A DNA stretch of 64,000 nucleotides from Streptomyces sp. DH24. Lineage in GTDB: Bacteria > Actinomycetota > Actinomycetes > Streptomycetales > Streptomycetaceae. This document shows, piece after piece, positions 7,888 to 17,130 of the stretch; within the stretch, counting starts at the first letter, position 1, and each line of letters starts with the position of its first letter. The notes under the pieces were generated by a model. The model saw only the letters and a program-made list of their open reading frames with translations, had not been told where the DNA came from and did no database searches. A program made the position numbers and the translations under genes. The DNA is taken from positions 250,501 through 314,500 of the forward strand of contig NZ_JARVKW010000001.1 in NCBI RefSeq assembly GCF_029813775.1, given 5' to 3'.

Positions 7888-10395
7888 GTGATCCGTTACG
7901 ACGCTCTGGACGGCCTGCCCGTACGTACCGCCCTGCCCGCGCTGGACGACGCCCTGGCGAGCCACGGCACCGCCGTGCTGGTCGCCCCGCCCGGGACCGG
8001 CAAGACGACGCTGGTGCCGCCGACGCTCGCGGGGCTGCTCGGCGAGGGGCCCGCGCGGCGGGTGGTCGTGGCCGAGCCGCGGCGGATCGCGGCGCGGGCG
8101 GCGGCCCGGCGCATGGCGTGGCTGCTGGGCGAGAAGGTCGGCGACAGCGTCGGTTACACGGTGCGCGGGGAGCGGGTCGTGGGGCGGCACACGCGCGTGG
8201 AGGTCGTGACGACCGGCGTGCTGCTGCAGCGCCTCCAGCGGGACCAGGAACTGTCCGGCGTGGACGTGGTGGTGCTCGACGAGTGCCACGAGCGGCACCT
8301 GGACGCCGACACCGTGGCCGCCTTCCTCTGGGACGTGCGGGAGGCGCTGCGTCCGGAGCTGCGGCTGGTGGCCGCGTCCGCGACGACCGACGCCGAGGGC
8401 TGGGCCCGGCTGCTGGGCGGGGCGCCGGTGGTCGAGGCCTCGGACGCCTCGTACGACGTCGAGGTGGTGTGGGCGCCGCCGGCCCGGCCGGTACGGCCGC
8501 CGCACGGCATGCGGGTCGATCCGGCGCTGCTCGCGCACGTGGCGTCGGTGGTGCGGCGGGCGCTGGCCGAGCGGGACGGGGACGTGCTGTGCTTCCTGCC
8601 GGGCGTCGGCGAGATCGCCCGGGTCGCGGGCCTGCTCGGTGGGCTCGGCGGCGTGGACGTGCTTCAGGTGCACGGGCGGGCGCCGGCGGCCGTGCAGGAC
8701 GCGGTGCTGGCACCGGGCGAACGGCGCCGGGTCGTGCTGGCGACGTCGGTGGCGGAGTCGTCGCTGACGGTGCCGGGCGTGCGGGTGGTCGTGGACTCGG
8801 GGCTGGCGCGGGAGCCGCGGGTCGACCACGCGCGCGGGCTGAGCGCGCTGACGACCGTGCGGGCCTCGCAGGCGGCGGCGCGGCAGCGGGCGGGGCGGGC
8901 CGGGCGTGAGGCACCGGGCGCGGTGTACCGGTGCTGGGCGGAGGCGGAGGACGCGCGTCTGCCGCGTTTCCCGGCGCCGGAGATCAAGGTGGCCGACCTG
9001 ACGGCGTTCGCGTTGCAGGTGGCGTGCTGGGGCGATCCGGACGCGTCGGGGCTGGCGCTGCTGGACCCGCCGCCCAGTGGGGCGATGGCGGCGGCGCGGC
9101 GGGTGCTGACGGCGGTGGGGGCGGTGGATTCCGCCGGGCGGGCCACGGAGCGGGGCGCCCGGCTGGCGAGGCTGGGGCTGCATCCCCGGATGGGGCGGGC
9201 GCTGGTGGACGCCTCGGCACAGGTCGGCGCCGAGCGGGCCGCCGAGGTGGTCGCGCTGCTCAGCGAGGAGGCGCCGCGGGAGTACGGGGACGACCTCGCC
9301 GGTGCGCTGCGGGCCGCGCGGCGCGGGGGCGACGCCTATGCCACGCGGTGGCGTGCGGAGGTGCGGCGGCTGCGGGCCGTCGTGGGCGAGGTGTCCGGAC
9401 CGGCCGCCCCGGGCGCCGTTCCCGAGGACCGTGCTGTCGGGCTCGTCGCCGCTCTCGCGTTTCCCGAGCGGGTCGCCAAGGCGGACGGTGGCTCGTACCT
9501 CATGGTCTCCGGAACCCGCGCCGAACTGTCCGACGGATCCGCGCTGCGGGGCGCGCCCTGGGTCGCCGTCGCCGTGGCCGACCGCCCCGTGGGCAGGGGG
9601 CACGCGCGTGTGCAGCTCGCGGCGGCGATCGACGAGGACGCCGCCCGCCTCGCCGCCGGTGCGCTCCGCCAGGAGGACGACGAGGTGCGCTGGAGCGACG
9701 GAGACGTCGTCGCCCGGCGCGTGGAGCGGCTCGGCGCGGTCGAGCTCGCGGCCGGGCCGCTGAGAAAGGCCGCTGCCGGGCTCGTGCGCGAGGCGCTGCT
9801 GGACGGGCTGCGGCGCGAGGGGTTCGGGCTGCTGCGGTGGTCGGCGGACGCCGAGGTGCTGCGGCAGCGGCTCGCCTTTGTGCGGCTGCACCTCGGCGAG
9901 CCCTGGCCGGACGTCGGCGACGACGCCCTGCACGCGCGCGTGGACGAGTGGCTGGAGCCGGAGCTCGGCCGGGCGCGGCGGCGGGCGGATCTGGCGAGGA
10001 TCGACGCCGGGGAGGCGCTGGCGCGGTTGCTGCCCTGGGCGTCCGGGGAGGCCGGGCGGCTCGACGAACTCGCCCCCGAGCGGATCGCCGTACCCAGTGG
10101 GTCCAGAATCCGGATCGACTACTCCCGTCCGGAGCAGCCCGTGCTGGCCGTGAAGCTCCAGGAGATGTTCGGGCTCCAGGAGTCGCCCCGGGTCGCCGGG
10201 GTGCCGGTCGTGGTGCACCTGCTCTCCCCCGCCGGGCGGCCCGCCGCCGTCACCGCCGACCTCGCCTCCTTCTGGAAGGACGGCTACAAGGGCGTACGGG
10301 CGGAGCTGCGCGGCCGCTATCCGAAGCATCCGTGGCCCGAGGACCCGGCGACCGCCGAGCCGACGCGGCACACCAACGCCCGGCTGCGGCGCTGA
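7888..10395 (+). CDS. hrpB: ATP-dependent helicase HrpB (DEAH/RHA family)
   Basis: An 835-residue superfamily 2 helicase. Walker A is at residues 34-41 (PPGTGKTT), the Walker B/DExH box is DECHERH (131-137), motif III is SATTD (164-168), and motifs IV-VI follow (ATSVAESSLTVPGVRVVVDS, QRAGRAGREAPGAVYRCW). The C-terminal ~300 residues contain the HrpB-specific PDVGDDALHARVDEWLEPEL and TRHTNARLRR ending, the features that separate HrpB from HrpA. The nucleic acid substrate is not established for most HrpB proteins. GTG start at 7888, 87 bp after the methyltransferase stop. Confidence 0.95.
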   Translation: MIRYDALDGLPVRTALPALDDALASHGTAVLVAPPGTGKTTLVPPTLAGLLGEGPARRVVVAEPRRIAARAAARRMAWLLGEKVGDSVGYTVRGERVVGRHTRVEVVTTGVLLQRLQRDQELSGVDVVVLDECHERHLDADTVAAFLWDVREALRPELRLVAASATTDAEGWARLLGGAPVVEASDASYDVEVVWAPPARPVRPPHGMRVDPALLAHVASVVRRALAERDGDVLCFLPGVGEIARVAGLLGGLGGVDVLQVHGRAPAAVQDAVLAPGERRRVVLATSVAESSLTVPGVRVVVDSGLAREPRVDHARGLSALTTVRASQAAARQRAGRAGREAPGAVYRCWAEAEDARLPRFPAPEIKVADLTAFALQVACWGDPDASGLALLDPPPSGAMAAARRVLTAVGAVDSAGRATERGARLARLGLHPRMGRALVDASAQVGAERAAEVVALLSEEAPREYGDDLAGALRAARRGGDAYATRWRAEVRRLRAVVGEVSGPAAPGAVPEDRAVGLVAALAFPERVAKADGGSYLMVSGTRAELSDGSALRGAPWVAVAVADRPVGRGHARVQLAAAIDEDAARLAAGALRQEDDEVRWSDGDVVARRVERLGAVELAAGPLRKAAAGLVREALLDGLRREGFGLLRWSADAEVLRQRLAFVRLHLGEPWPDVGDDALHARVDEWLEPELGRARRRADLARIDAGEALARLLPWASGEAGRLDELAPERIAVPSGSRIRIDYSRPEQPVLAVKLQEMFGLQESPRVAGVPVVVHLLSPAGRPAAVTADLASFWKDGYKGVRAELRGRYPKHPWPEDPATAEPTRHTNARLRR

Positions 10396-10426
10396 CCGCC
10401 GGGCACTCGGCAAGCGCCCGCACACG

Positions 10427-10465
10427 CGCAGGGCGCCCCTCCGTTTCGTGGCGGGGCGCCCTGCG
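10427..10465. terminator. Convergent terminator between hrpB and transglycosylase
   Basis: A 13-bp perfect inverted repeat, CGCAGGGCGCCCC and GGGGCGCCCTGCG, around a 13-nt loop. It is placed 31 nt after hrpB and 12 nt after the transglycosylase stop, so it can serve both strands. Confidence 0.8.
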
Positions 10466-10477
10466 GCTCCGTGCGGA

Positions 10478-12217
10478 CTACGCGCTCGGACTCGGGCTCG
10501 GCGACGGGCTGGTGGACGGGCTCGGCGACGACGTCTCGGCGGCCGCCACGGTCAGCTCGACCGTGAGGGTCGCGCCGCCCGCTGTGGTGATGCGGAGCAG
10601 GAACGTGCCGCTCGTGTCGTCCGCGTAGAGCTTCGGCAGCTTCAGCAGACCGTTCGCGTCCGTCTTCAGGCCGGTGAGGGTGCGGATGGCCCCGCCCTCG
10701 GCGTCCTTGAAGTGCGGGCCCTTGTCGTTGACCGTCGGGTCCTCGGCCGACTTGATCAGCGTGGCGGTGGCGGCGACACCGTCCGCGGCGGCGCCCTTGT
10801 ACGTGGCCCTCACCTCGACCTGGTTCGCGAACTCGCCGCCGGGTGTGCAGGTCAGGGCGGTGTCGCTGGTGCGCGTGAGGGCGTCGGCCACGCGCTCGGT
10901 GACGGAGGCCGAGTAGTCCAGGCCGGGGACGAGGCGGCCGACGACGGTGGCGCGGATCGTGAAGTCGCCCGTCTTCTCACCCGCGCGCAGGCCGGGCGAG
11001 ACCGCCACGCCGGAGCTGTTGGTGACGACCGTGGCGACGCTCTCGCCGTTGGAGAAGGTGGCGTCGGTGGCGCCGTTGATGGTGAACCGGATGCGCACCG
11101 CGGCGACCGCCTTGCCCTGCTGGGTCTCGGCGCGGGTGCTGACCCGTCCGGCGAACGCGTCGCCCGCCGTGGCGGTGAGCTTCTCGGTCCCCGCGTCCTC
11201 CAGGTGGTGCACCGTGTCGGTGGGCGTGGGGGACGGGGAGGGCGGCGGGGTGGGCTTGGGGCTCGGGGTGCCGGAGGAGGGCGGATTGGGGCTCGGGCTG
11301 CCGCTGCCCGGCTTGTCGGACCCGCCGGGCTTCGGGGTGTTCGAGGCGGGCGGCGCCGACGGCCGGGTGCTCGCTCCCGAGCCCTGCTTGTCGTCGCTGC
11401 GGCCCACGGGCAGGGTGCCGGTGCCGTCCGGGATCTCGTGCGAGCCCTTGCGGTAGTACTCCAGCCACGACAGGACCGTGTGCAGGTAGTCCTGCGAGTT
11501 GTTGTAGCTGAGGATCGCGCGGTTCAGGTCGGCCTGCACGGACAGGTCCCAGCCGTTGCGGCACAGGTAGTGGCCGGCGGCGAGGGCCGCGTCGTAGATG
11601 TTGTTGGGGTCCTTCTTGCCGTCGCCGTTGCCGTCGCGGCCCGCCCAGGCCCAGGTGGACGGGATGAACTGCATGGGGCCGACGGCGTTGTCGTAGCTGC
11701 TGTTGCCGTCGTAGACGCCGTTGTCGGTGTCCCGGATGAGGGCGAAGCCGTTGCCGTCGAGCTGCGGGCCGATGATCGGGGTGATCGTGGTGCCGTCGGC
11801 GTTGACGCGGCCGCCGCGGGCCTGGCCGGACTCCACCTTGCCGATGGCGGCGAGGAGTTCCCACGGCAGGTTGCAGCCGGGCTTGGACTCGCCGAGTGCG
11901 GCGGCGGCCTTCTTGTAGGCGTCGAGGACGGTGGCGGGGATGCCGGCCTCGGCCGAACCGGGCGTGACGGGCGTGCCGTCCGTCGGCGACGGCTTCGGGC
12001 TGTTCAGCGGCGGCAGGTCCGTGTAGTAGGGCGAGTTGCCGGTCGCGCTGTCGGCGTTCGCCTCCGGCGACGGCGTGGTGTCGGCGGTGGACTGTCTGCC
12101 CTGGTCCCCCGGTGTCGCACCGGGAGCCTGGGACGCGGCCAGGGCCGCCACCGCGGCCGCGGCCACGGCGGTGGTCGCCGCCCCCTTGCGCAGCCTCCTG
12201 CCGAAATGCGCCGTCAT
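10478..12217 (-). CDS. Secreted lytic transglycosylase with Ig-like C-terminal region
   Basis: A 579-residue exported cell-wall hydrolase. An Arg-containing N-terminus plus an Ala-rich hydrophobic core (residues about 13-35) is a signal peptide. Residues 115-260 match the MltB/SLT-2 lytic transglycosylase fold: catalytic Glu129 in GKVESGQARGG, then AVGPMQFIPSTW (178-189), DPNNIYDAALAAGHYL and AILSYNNS. It would cleave the MurNAc-GlcNAc bond to leave a 1,6-anhydro end. A Pro/Ser/Gly linker (about 275-350) joins it to ~200 residues resembling bacterial Ig-like repeats (VAAVRIRFTINGATDATFSN), ending in a PSPSPS tail. ATG at 12217. Confidence 0.88.
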   Translation of the reverse strand: MTAHFGRRLRKGAATTAVAAAAVAALAASQAPGATPGDQGRQSTADTTPSPEANADSATGNSPYYTDLPPLNSPKPSPTDGTPVTPGSAEAGIPATVLDAYKKAAAALGESKPGCNLPWELLAAIGKVESGQARGGRVNADGTTITPIIGPQLDGNGFALIRDTDNGVYDGNSSYDNAVGPMQFIPSTWAWAGRDGNGDGKKDPNNIYDAALAAGHYLCRNGWDLSVQADLNRAILSYNNSQDYLHTVLSWLEYYRKGSHEIPDGTGTLPVGRSDDKQGSGASTRPSAPPASNTPKPGGSDKPGSGSPSPNPPSSGTPSPKPTPPPSPSPTPTDTVHHLEDAGTEKLTATAGDAFAGRVSTRAETQQGKAVAAVRIRFTINGATDATFSNGESVATVVTNSSGVAVSPGLRAGEKTGDFTIRATVVGRLVPGLDYSASVTERVADALTRTSDTALTCTPGGEFANQVEVRATYKGAAADGVAATATLIKSAEDPTVNDKGPHFKDAEGGAIRTLTGLKTDANGLLKLPKLYADDTSGTFLLRITTAGGATLTVELTVAAAETSSPSPSTSPSPSPSPSA

Positions 12218-12594
12218 GGAGTGAACCCCCTCCCGTGGACGCCGGAGCGCCCGTCTCTGCCTGGTGTGCTCGCCTTGTTGTGACGGTCGGCCCGCCGCGC
12301 CGGTTGCCCTTGTGGAGCCGATTGATTACCGACTCGCGCGGATCGTGTGGTGCCTGTGTGCAGTTGTGCCGCTGTTTCGCGCGGTTTGTCCGTCCGTTCC
12401 ACGGGCTCGTCGGGCACGGCAGCCCAGGCGACCCTACGACAACTTGCTTGCCTGGGACACCCGTTCGCGCCCGGTATTCCCTGGTCGGCCACCCCTGTGG
12501 AAAACCTGCGGTGCGGGAGGCGGGGTCGCGCATACTGGCTCCGGGCGATCTTCGGGGCCGGGGGTCTCGTCAACAACCGTGTCGAGGAGCCGAA
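12218..12594. other. Divergent intergenic region with long transglycosylase leader
   Basis: 377 bp without a gene. On the minus strand a weak promoter-like pair, TGTCCC and TAGGGT 17 bp apart (-10 at 12431-12436), would give the transglycosylase a leader over 200 nt long. The DUF4184 promoter must also lie here. I looked for a c-di-AMP (ydaO) aptamer, common ahead of Streptomyces cell-wall hydrolases, and did not see its conserved core. Confidence 0.4.
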
Positions 12595-13449
12595 TTGCCG
12601 TTCACTCTCAGCCATGCGGTGGCCGTGCTGCCCGCCGTGCGCACCGACGGGACAGGCCGCGGGCCACTGGTGCCGGCGGTCCTCGTGGCGGGTTCGTTCG
12701 CTCCCGACATGACCTACTACGCGGCGAGTGTGCTGTCCGGGGCGATGGAGTTCGGGGACGTGACGCACTCCTTCCGGGGTGTCCTCACGATCGACGTGGT
12801 GGTCGCCTGGGCGCTGGTGGGACTGTGGCTGCTGGTGCGGGAGCCGCTGGTGGCCCTGCTGCCGACGGCGGGACAGGGGCGGGTGGCCGCTCTGACGCGG
12901 TGCGGGGCGCCACGCGCGCGTGTCACGCCGTCGCTGCTGGGGCGGTGGTACGTGTCGGCGGTGCTGGGCTCGTCGACGCATGTCGTGTGGGACGCGTTCA
13001 CGCATCTCGACCGCTGGGGGATACGCGTGTTTCCCGCGCTGGGCCGGGAGGTGGCGGGCTCGCCGCTGTACTGGTACCTGCAGTACGGCGGTTCGGCCGT
13101 GGCCGCTGTCGTCATCGCCGTGTTCCTGCTGCTCGCGCTGCGGCGGTCACCCCGGGGCGAGGTGATCGGGGTGGCGGCGCTCTCGGTACGGGACCGGTGG
13201 CTGGCCGCTGTGGTCATCGGCGGCTGCGCGGTGGTGGCCGCGGTGCAGCGGGCGTTGCGGTGGTGGGCGTACTGGGGGTCGGTCGCCAAGCCCTGGGAAC
13301 TGATACCGACGGTGTGCTTCGGCGCGGGCGCGGGCCTCGCCCTCGGCGTGCTGCTGTACGCGGCCGGGGTCAGGCTGTGGCGTCCGGCTCCGGTCCGCGG
13401 CCGTCCCGGCGGCGTCGGTGCGGAGCCGGACCGTACGGGCGTCCGGTGA
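12595..13449 (+). CDS. DUF4184 family integral membrane protein
   Basis: A 284-residue protein starting MPFTLSHAVAVLP, the diagnostic N-terminus of DUF4184, followed by GSFAPDMTYY, HSFRGVLTIDVVVAWAL and STHVVWDAFTHLDRWG, so His/Asp residues are spaced as in other metal-dependent membrane hydrolase-like folds. About six hydrophobic segments are visible. The start is a TTG at 12595, chosen because the DUF4184 N-terminus begins exactly there and GAGGAG sits six to eleven nt upstream. The C-terminal 27 codons overlap the end of the opposite-strand WRQW gene by 80 bp. The function is unknown. Confidence 0.85.
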   Translation: MPFTLSHAVAVLPAVRTDGTGRGPLVPAVLVAGSFAPDMTYYAASVLSGAMEFGDVTHSFRGVLTIDVVVAWALVGLWLLVREPLVALLPTAGQGRVAALTRCGAPRARVTPSLLGRWYVSAVLGSSTHVVWDAFTHLDRWGIRVFPALGREVAGSPLYWYLQYGGSAVAAVVIAVFLLLALRRSPRGEVIGVAALSVRDRWLAAVVIGGCAVVAAVQRALRWWAYWGSVAKPWELIPTVCFGAGAGLALGVLLYAAGVRLWRPAPVRGRPGGVGAEPDRTGVR

Positions 13450-13960
13450 CGCTCTCCGGGGCCGCGACGAAGACGGTGACCGTCTGTACGGGGCGGGGTC
13501 TGGGCAGCGCGGCGAGAGCGAGCGCCAGGTAGCCGCGGACGAGGTCGGCCCACTGCCGCCACGGCAGTGTCTCGCCGGGGCGGGACGCCGAGCGCAGCAG
13601 AGTGCGGGCCAGGTCGGCCCACTGGCGCCAGGGCGCGGGGTCGCCGGGGCGGGACTCGGGGCCGCGCAGCGCCAGGTCGATCCGGCCGAGGGCCAGGTTC
13701 GTCCACTGCCGCCAGAGCGGGGGGTCTTCCGGGCGGGCGGCGTCGCCGAGGGCCATGGCGCGCAGTACGGGGTCGCGCGGGGTCAGCCGGCGTCGGAGAT
13801 CTTCGGCCGTGTGCCGGAGGGCGGAGGCGAAGGTGGCGGGGAGGCGGGCGGTGCTTGCGGTGGCCGCGGAGGCCGGGACCGGCGGGAGTGGCACGCGGGT
13901 GAGCGCATCGGCGTTCGCCCGCGGGGGCGCCGTCCGGCGGTGGAGCATGCGTATACCCAT
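13370..13960 (-). CDS. Hypothetical protein with three WRQW repeats
   Basis: I do not recognise this 196-residue protein. It carries three copies of a motif (P-x-WRQWxxLA, Trp-Arg-Gln-Trp at residues 83-86, 111-114 and 134-137), each followed by a short amphipathic helix, between an Ala/Pro-rich N-terminus and an Arg-rich C-terminus. The minus frame has strong GC3 bias through the repeats, which supports real coding. The ATG at 13960 is used, with AGGA upstream. Its end overlaps the DUF4184 gene tail-to-tail. No signal peptide or membrane segment is clear apart from a weak LALALAALP stretch (145-153). Confidence 0.65.
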   Translation of the reverse strand: MGIRMLHRRTAPPRANADALTRVPLPPVPASAATASTARLPATFASALRHTAEDLRRRLTPRDPVLRAMALGDAARPEDPPLWRQWTNLALGRIDLALRGPESRPGDPAPWRQWADLARTLLRSASRPGETLPWRQWADLVRGYLALALAALPRPRPVQTVTVFVAAPESVTGRPYGPAPHRRRRDGRGPEPDATA

Positions 13961-14403
13961 GCCCGCATCCTGACCGGCGGGGTGGGCGGGGGCGTTTTCG
14001 CGGGGGCCACGCGAGTGACGGGCCCTCGGGGTGGGGCGGGGTGGGTCACACGGCCCGGCGCTGTCGGGTTGCCGCCCGCGCCCACCCGTGCCGCCCCGGC
14101 GGCACGACCGCCCGCGGCTTGCGGGGTTCGGCCCTCGCCCGCCCGCAGTCCCTCGCGCCGCGCCCGCGCTCGCCCCCGACCGGTTGGGGTGCGGGGGGCC
14201 CAGGTGCTGCCCACCCTGGCACCCCGCCCGCCCCGCACGGCTCCCCCGCCGGACAAGAAGCCACGACGGGGCGGGCACGCACACACCGAACGACGCCCTG
14301 GCCCCATGACCACCGCGCATACGCGCACCCGACACCAGCACCTGGCACCCGACACCCAGCCCAGCCCCGGCTGGGTGAACGGCTTCCCGCTCCCGCCGGA
14401 GGC
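13961..14403. other. Gene-free stretch between WRQW gene and polA
   Basis: 443 bp. Apart from a hairpin near polA (14354-14376) I see no coding signal, promoter match or repeat of note. It is very C-rich on the plus strand around 14060-14250. Confidence 0.5.
14354..14376 (-). terminator. Possible polA terminator hairpin
   Basis: An 8-bp stem, ACCCAGCC pairing with GGCTGGGT, with a 7-nt loop, 27 nt beyond the polA stop on the minus strand. Confidence 0.5.
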
Positions 14404-17130
14404 CTAGTGCGCCGCCGATTCCCAGTCCGCGCCCGCGCCCACCGAGACGCCCAGGGGGACTCGGAGGGTGACCGCGTTGGACATTTCGCGGCGGATCAGT
14501 TCCTCCGCCGTGGCGCGCTCGCCGGGGGCGATCTCCAGGACGATTTCGTCGTGGACCTGGAGGAGCATCCGGGACTTCAGGCCGGCCTCGCGCAGCGCCC
14601 CGTCCACCTTCAGCATCGCGATCTTGACGATGTCCGCGGCCGTGCCCTGGATGGGCGCGTTGAGGGCCATGCGCTCGGCGGCCTCGCGGCGCTGGCGGTT
14701 GTTGCTGTTGAGGTCGGGGAGGTAGCGGCGGCGCCCGAAGAGGGTCGCCGTGTAGCCGGTCGCCCGCGCCTCGTCGACCACGCGGCGCAGATAGTCCCGT
14801 ACACCGCCGAAGCGCTCGAAGTACGCGTCCATCAGGGCTCGGGCCTCGGCCGCCTCGATGTTCAGCTGCTGGGAGAGGCCGAACGCCGACAGCCCGTAGG
14901 CCAGGCCGTACGACATCGCCTTGATCTTGCGGCGCATCTCGGCGTCGACCGCGCTCTGCTCGACCGAGAACACCTGCGCGGCGGCCGTGGTGTGCAGGTC
15001 CTCGCCGGAGGTGAACGCCTCGATGAGGCCCGCGTCCTCCGACAGGTGGGCCATCACGCGGAGCTCGATCTGGCTGTAGTCCGCGGTCATCAGGGACTCG
15101 AAGCCCTCGCCGACGACGAAGCCTCGGCGGATGGCCCGGCCCTCGTCGGTGCGGACGGGGATGTTCTGCAGGTTGGGGTCGGTCGAGGACAGGCGGCCCG
15201 TCGCGGCGACCGTCTGGTTGAAGGTGGTGTGGATGCGGCCGTCGCCGGCGATCGTCTTGATCAGGCCCTCGACCGTGACGCGGAGCTTGGCCTGCTCACG
15301 GTGGCGGAGCATGATCACCGGGAGTTCGCTGTCCGTCTGGGTGGCCAGCCAGGCGAGCGCGTCCGCGTCGGTCGTGTAGCCCGTCTTCGTCTTCTTGGTC
15401 TTGGGCAGGGCCAGTTCGCCGAAGAGGACCTCCTGGAGCTGCTTGGGCGAGCCGAGGTTGAACTCGTGCCCGGCCGCCGCGTGCGCCTCCTTCACCGCCT
15501 GCTGCACCGCGCCGGCGAACATCTGCTCCATGGCCTCCAGGTGGGCCCGGTCGGCCGCGATGCCGTTGCGCTCCATGCGGGCCAGCAGCGCGGAGGTGGG
15601 CAGCTCCATGTCGCGCAGCAGGTCTGCGGCGCCCACGTCCTGGAGCCGGCCCTCGAACGCCTCGCCCAGGTCGAGGACCGCGCGGGCCTGCACCATCAGG
15701 GCCTCCCGCTCGGCGTCCTCGTCGGTGCCGAAGGCGAGCTGCCCGTCGGCCGCGGCGGCGGGGGCCAGCTCGCGGTGCAGGTACTCCAGGGACAGCGCGT
15801 CCAGGTCGAAGGAGCGGCGGCCGGGCTTGACGAGGTAGGCGGCGAGCGCGGTGTCCATGGTCACGCCGTCGACGGTCCAGCCGTGCTCGGCGAAGACGCG
15901 CATGGCGCCCTTGGCGTTGTGGAAGATCTTGGGCCTGGCACCGTCGGCGAGCCAGGACGCGAACGCCTTCTCGTCGGCCTCGTCCAACTGCGCCGGGTCG
16001 AACCAGGCGGCGGCTCCCCCGGGCGCGGCGAGCGCGACCTCGGCCACCGAGCCCGCGCCGAGCGCCCAGGTGTCGACGGTGGCGACGCCGAGCGTGCCCG
16101 TGCCGTGCTCGGTCAGCCAGGGGGCCAGCTCGCCGGTGCCCAGCACCGCGCCGTCCAGCTCCACGCCGCCCGTGACGACCGGCGTGGTCTCGGCCTCCTC
16201 GGCGCCGGGGTCGACGGCGAAGAGGCGCTCGCGCAGGGACGGATTGCGGATCTCCAGGGTGTCCAGGACCATCGCGACCGTCTTGCGGTCGTAGGGGGCG
16301 CGCTCCAGGTCGGCGACCGTCTTCGGCAGCTCCACGTGCCGCTCCAGCTCGGTGAGCCGCCGGTTCAGCTTGACGGCCTCCAGGTGGTCGCGGAGGTTCT
16401 GCCCGGCCTTGCCCTTGACCTCGTCGACGCGCTCGACGAGCTCCGCGAACGAGCCGAACTGGTTGATCCACTTCGCGGCGGTCTTCTCGCCGACGCCGGG
16501 GATGCCCGGCAGGTTGTCGGACGGGTCGCCGCGCAGCGCGGCGAAGTCGGGGTACTGCGCGGGCGTCAGCCCGTACTTCTCGAAGACCTTCTCCGGGGTG
16601 AACCGGGTCAGCTCGGAGACGCCCTTGGTCGGGTACAGCACCGTGGTGTGCTCGCTGACGAGCTGGAAGGAGTCGCGGTCGCCGGTGACGATCAGCACCT
16701 CGAAGCCCTCGGCCTCGGCCTGGGTGGCGAGCGTGGCGATGACGTCGTCGGCCTCGAAGCCCTCGACGGCGAAGCGCTGCGCGTGCATCGCGTCGAGCAG
16801 TTCGCCGATCAGCTCGACCTGGCCCTTGAACTCGTCCGGGGTCTTGGAGCGGTTCGCCTTGTACTCCGTGAACTCCTCGGAGCGCCAGGTCTTGCGGGAG
16901 ACGTCGAAGGCCACCGCGAAGTGCGTGGGCGCCTCGTCGCGCAGGGTGTTGGCCAGCATCGACGCGAAGCCGTAGATCGCGTTCGTCGGCTGGCCCGTCG
17001 CGGTCGTGAAGTTCTCCGCGGGGAGCGCGAAGAACGCGCGGTACGCCAGCGAGTGCCCGTCCATGAGCATCAGGCGGGGGCGGGTGCCGCCGGGGGTGGT
17101 CTCGGTCTTCTTCGATGCTGTCTCTGCCAC
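14404..17130 (-). CDS. polA: DNA polymerase I
   Basis: Fills gaps and removes RNA primers in repair and lagging-strand synthesis. The 908-residue protein has an N-terminal 5' nuclease (LMLMDGHSLAYRAFFALP; FEADDVIATLA; TGDRDSFQLV), a middle 3'-5' exonuclease-like domain in which the usual acidic motifs look degraded (VDGVTMDTALAAYLVKPG), as in other actinobacterial PolA, and a C-terminal family A polymerase with motif A (TADYSQIELRVMAHLS), motif B (RRKIKAMSYGLAYGLSAFG) and motif C (LLQVHDEIVLEI). The GTG at 17130 (MAETASKK) fits the family length; the open frame continues upstream to 17193 without support. Confidence 0.97.
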   Translation of the reverse strand: MAETASKKTETTPGGTRPRLMLMDGHSLAYRAFFALPAENFTTATGQPTNAIYGFASMLANTLRDEAPTHFAVAFDVSRKTWRSEEFTEYKANRSKTPDEFKGQVELIGELLDAMHAQRFAVEGFEADDVIATLATQAEAEGFEVLIVTGDRDSFQLVSEHTTVLYPTKGVSELTRFTPEKVFEKYGLTPAQYPDFAALRGDPSDNLPGIPGVGEKTAAKWINQFGSFAELVERVDEVKGKAGQNLRDHLEAVKLNRRLTELERHVELPKTVADLERAPYDRKTVAMVLDTLEIRNPSLRERLFAVDPGAEEAETTPVVTGGVELDGAVLGTGELAPWLTEHGTGTLGVATVDTWALGAGSVAEVALAAPGGAAAWFDPAQLDEADEKAFASWLADGARPKIFHNAKGAMRVFAEHGWTVDGVTMDTALAAYLVKPGRRSFDLDALSLEYLHRELAPAAAADGQLAFGTDEDAEREALMVQARAVLDLGEAFEGRLQDVGAADLLRDMELPTSALLARMERNGIAADRAHLEAMEQMFAGAVQQAVKEAHAAAGHEFNLGSPKQLQEVLFGELALPKTKKTKTGYTTDADALAWLATQTDSELPVIMLRHREQAKLRVTVEGLIKTIAGDGRIHTTFNQTVAATGRLSSTDPNLQNIPVRTDEGRAIRRGFVVGEGFESLMTADYSQIELRVMAHLSEDAGLIEAFTSGEDLHTTAAAQVFSVEQSAVDAEMRRKIKAMSYGLAYGLSAFGLSQQLNIEAAEARALMDAYFERFGGVRDYLRRVVDEARATGYTATLFGRRRYLPDLNSNNRQRREAAERMALNAPIQGTAADIVKIAMLKVDGALREAGLKSRMLLQVHDEIVLEIAPGERATAEELIRREMSNAVTLRVPLGVSVGAGADWESAAH

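Noticed and set aside
6907-10425. A 1172-codon open frame on the minus strand opposite hrpB
   Set aside because: It has no GC3 bias in its own frame, is Arg/Pro/Gly-rich and mirrors the hrpB codons, so it is a high-GC shadow frame. The same holds for the long opposite frames over gltB, liv and polA.
12218-12430. Possible ydaO (c-di-AMP) riboswitch ahead of the transglycosylase
   Set aside because: The conserved GGGGAACCA-like and GCTAACCTCG-like core elements are absent.
12501-12512. TTTTCCACA, a DnaA-box-like sequence
   Set aside because: A single copy with no neighbouring boxes, and the region has none of the other signs of oriC.
14041-14403. Open frames in the C-rich stretch left of polA
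   Set aside because: Translations are Pro/Arg/Ala repeats without family resemblance or start signal.
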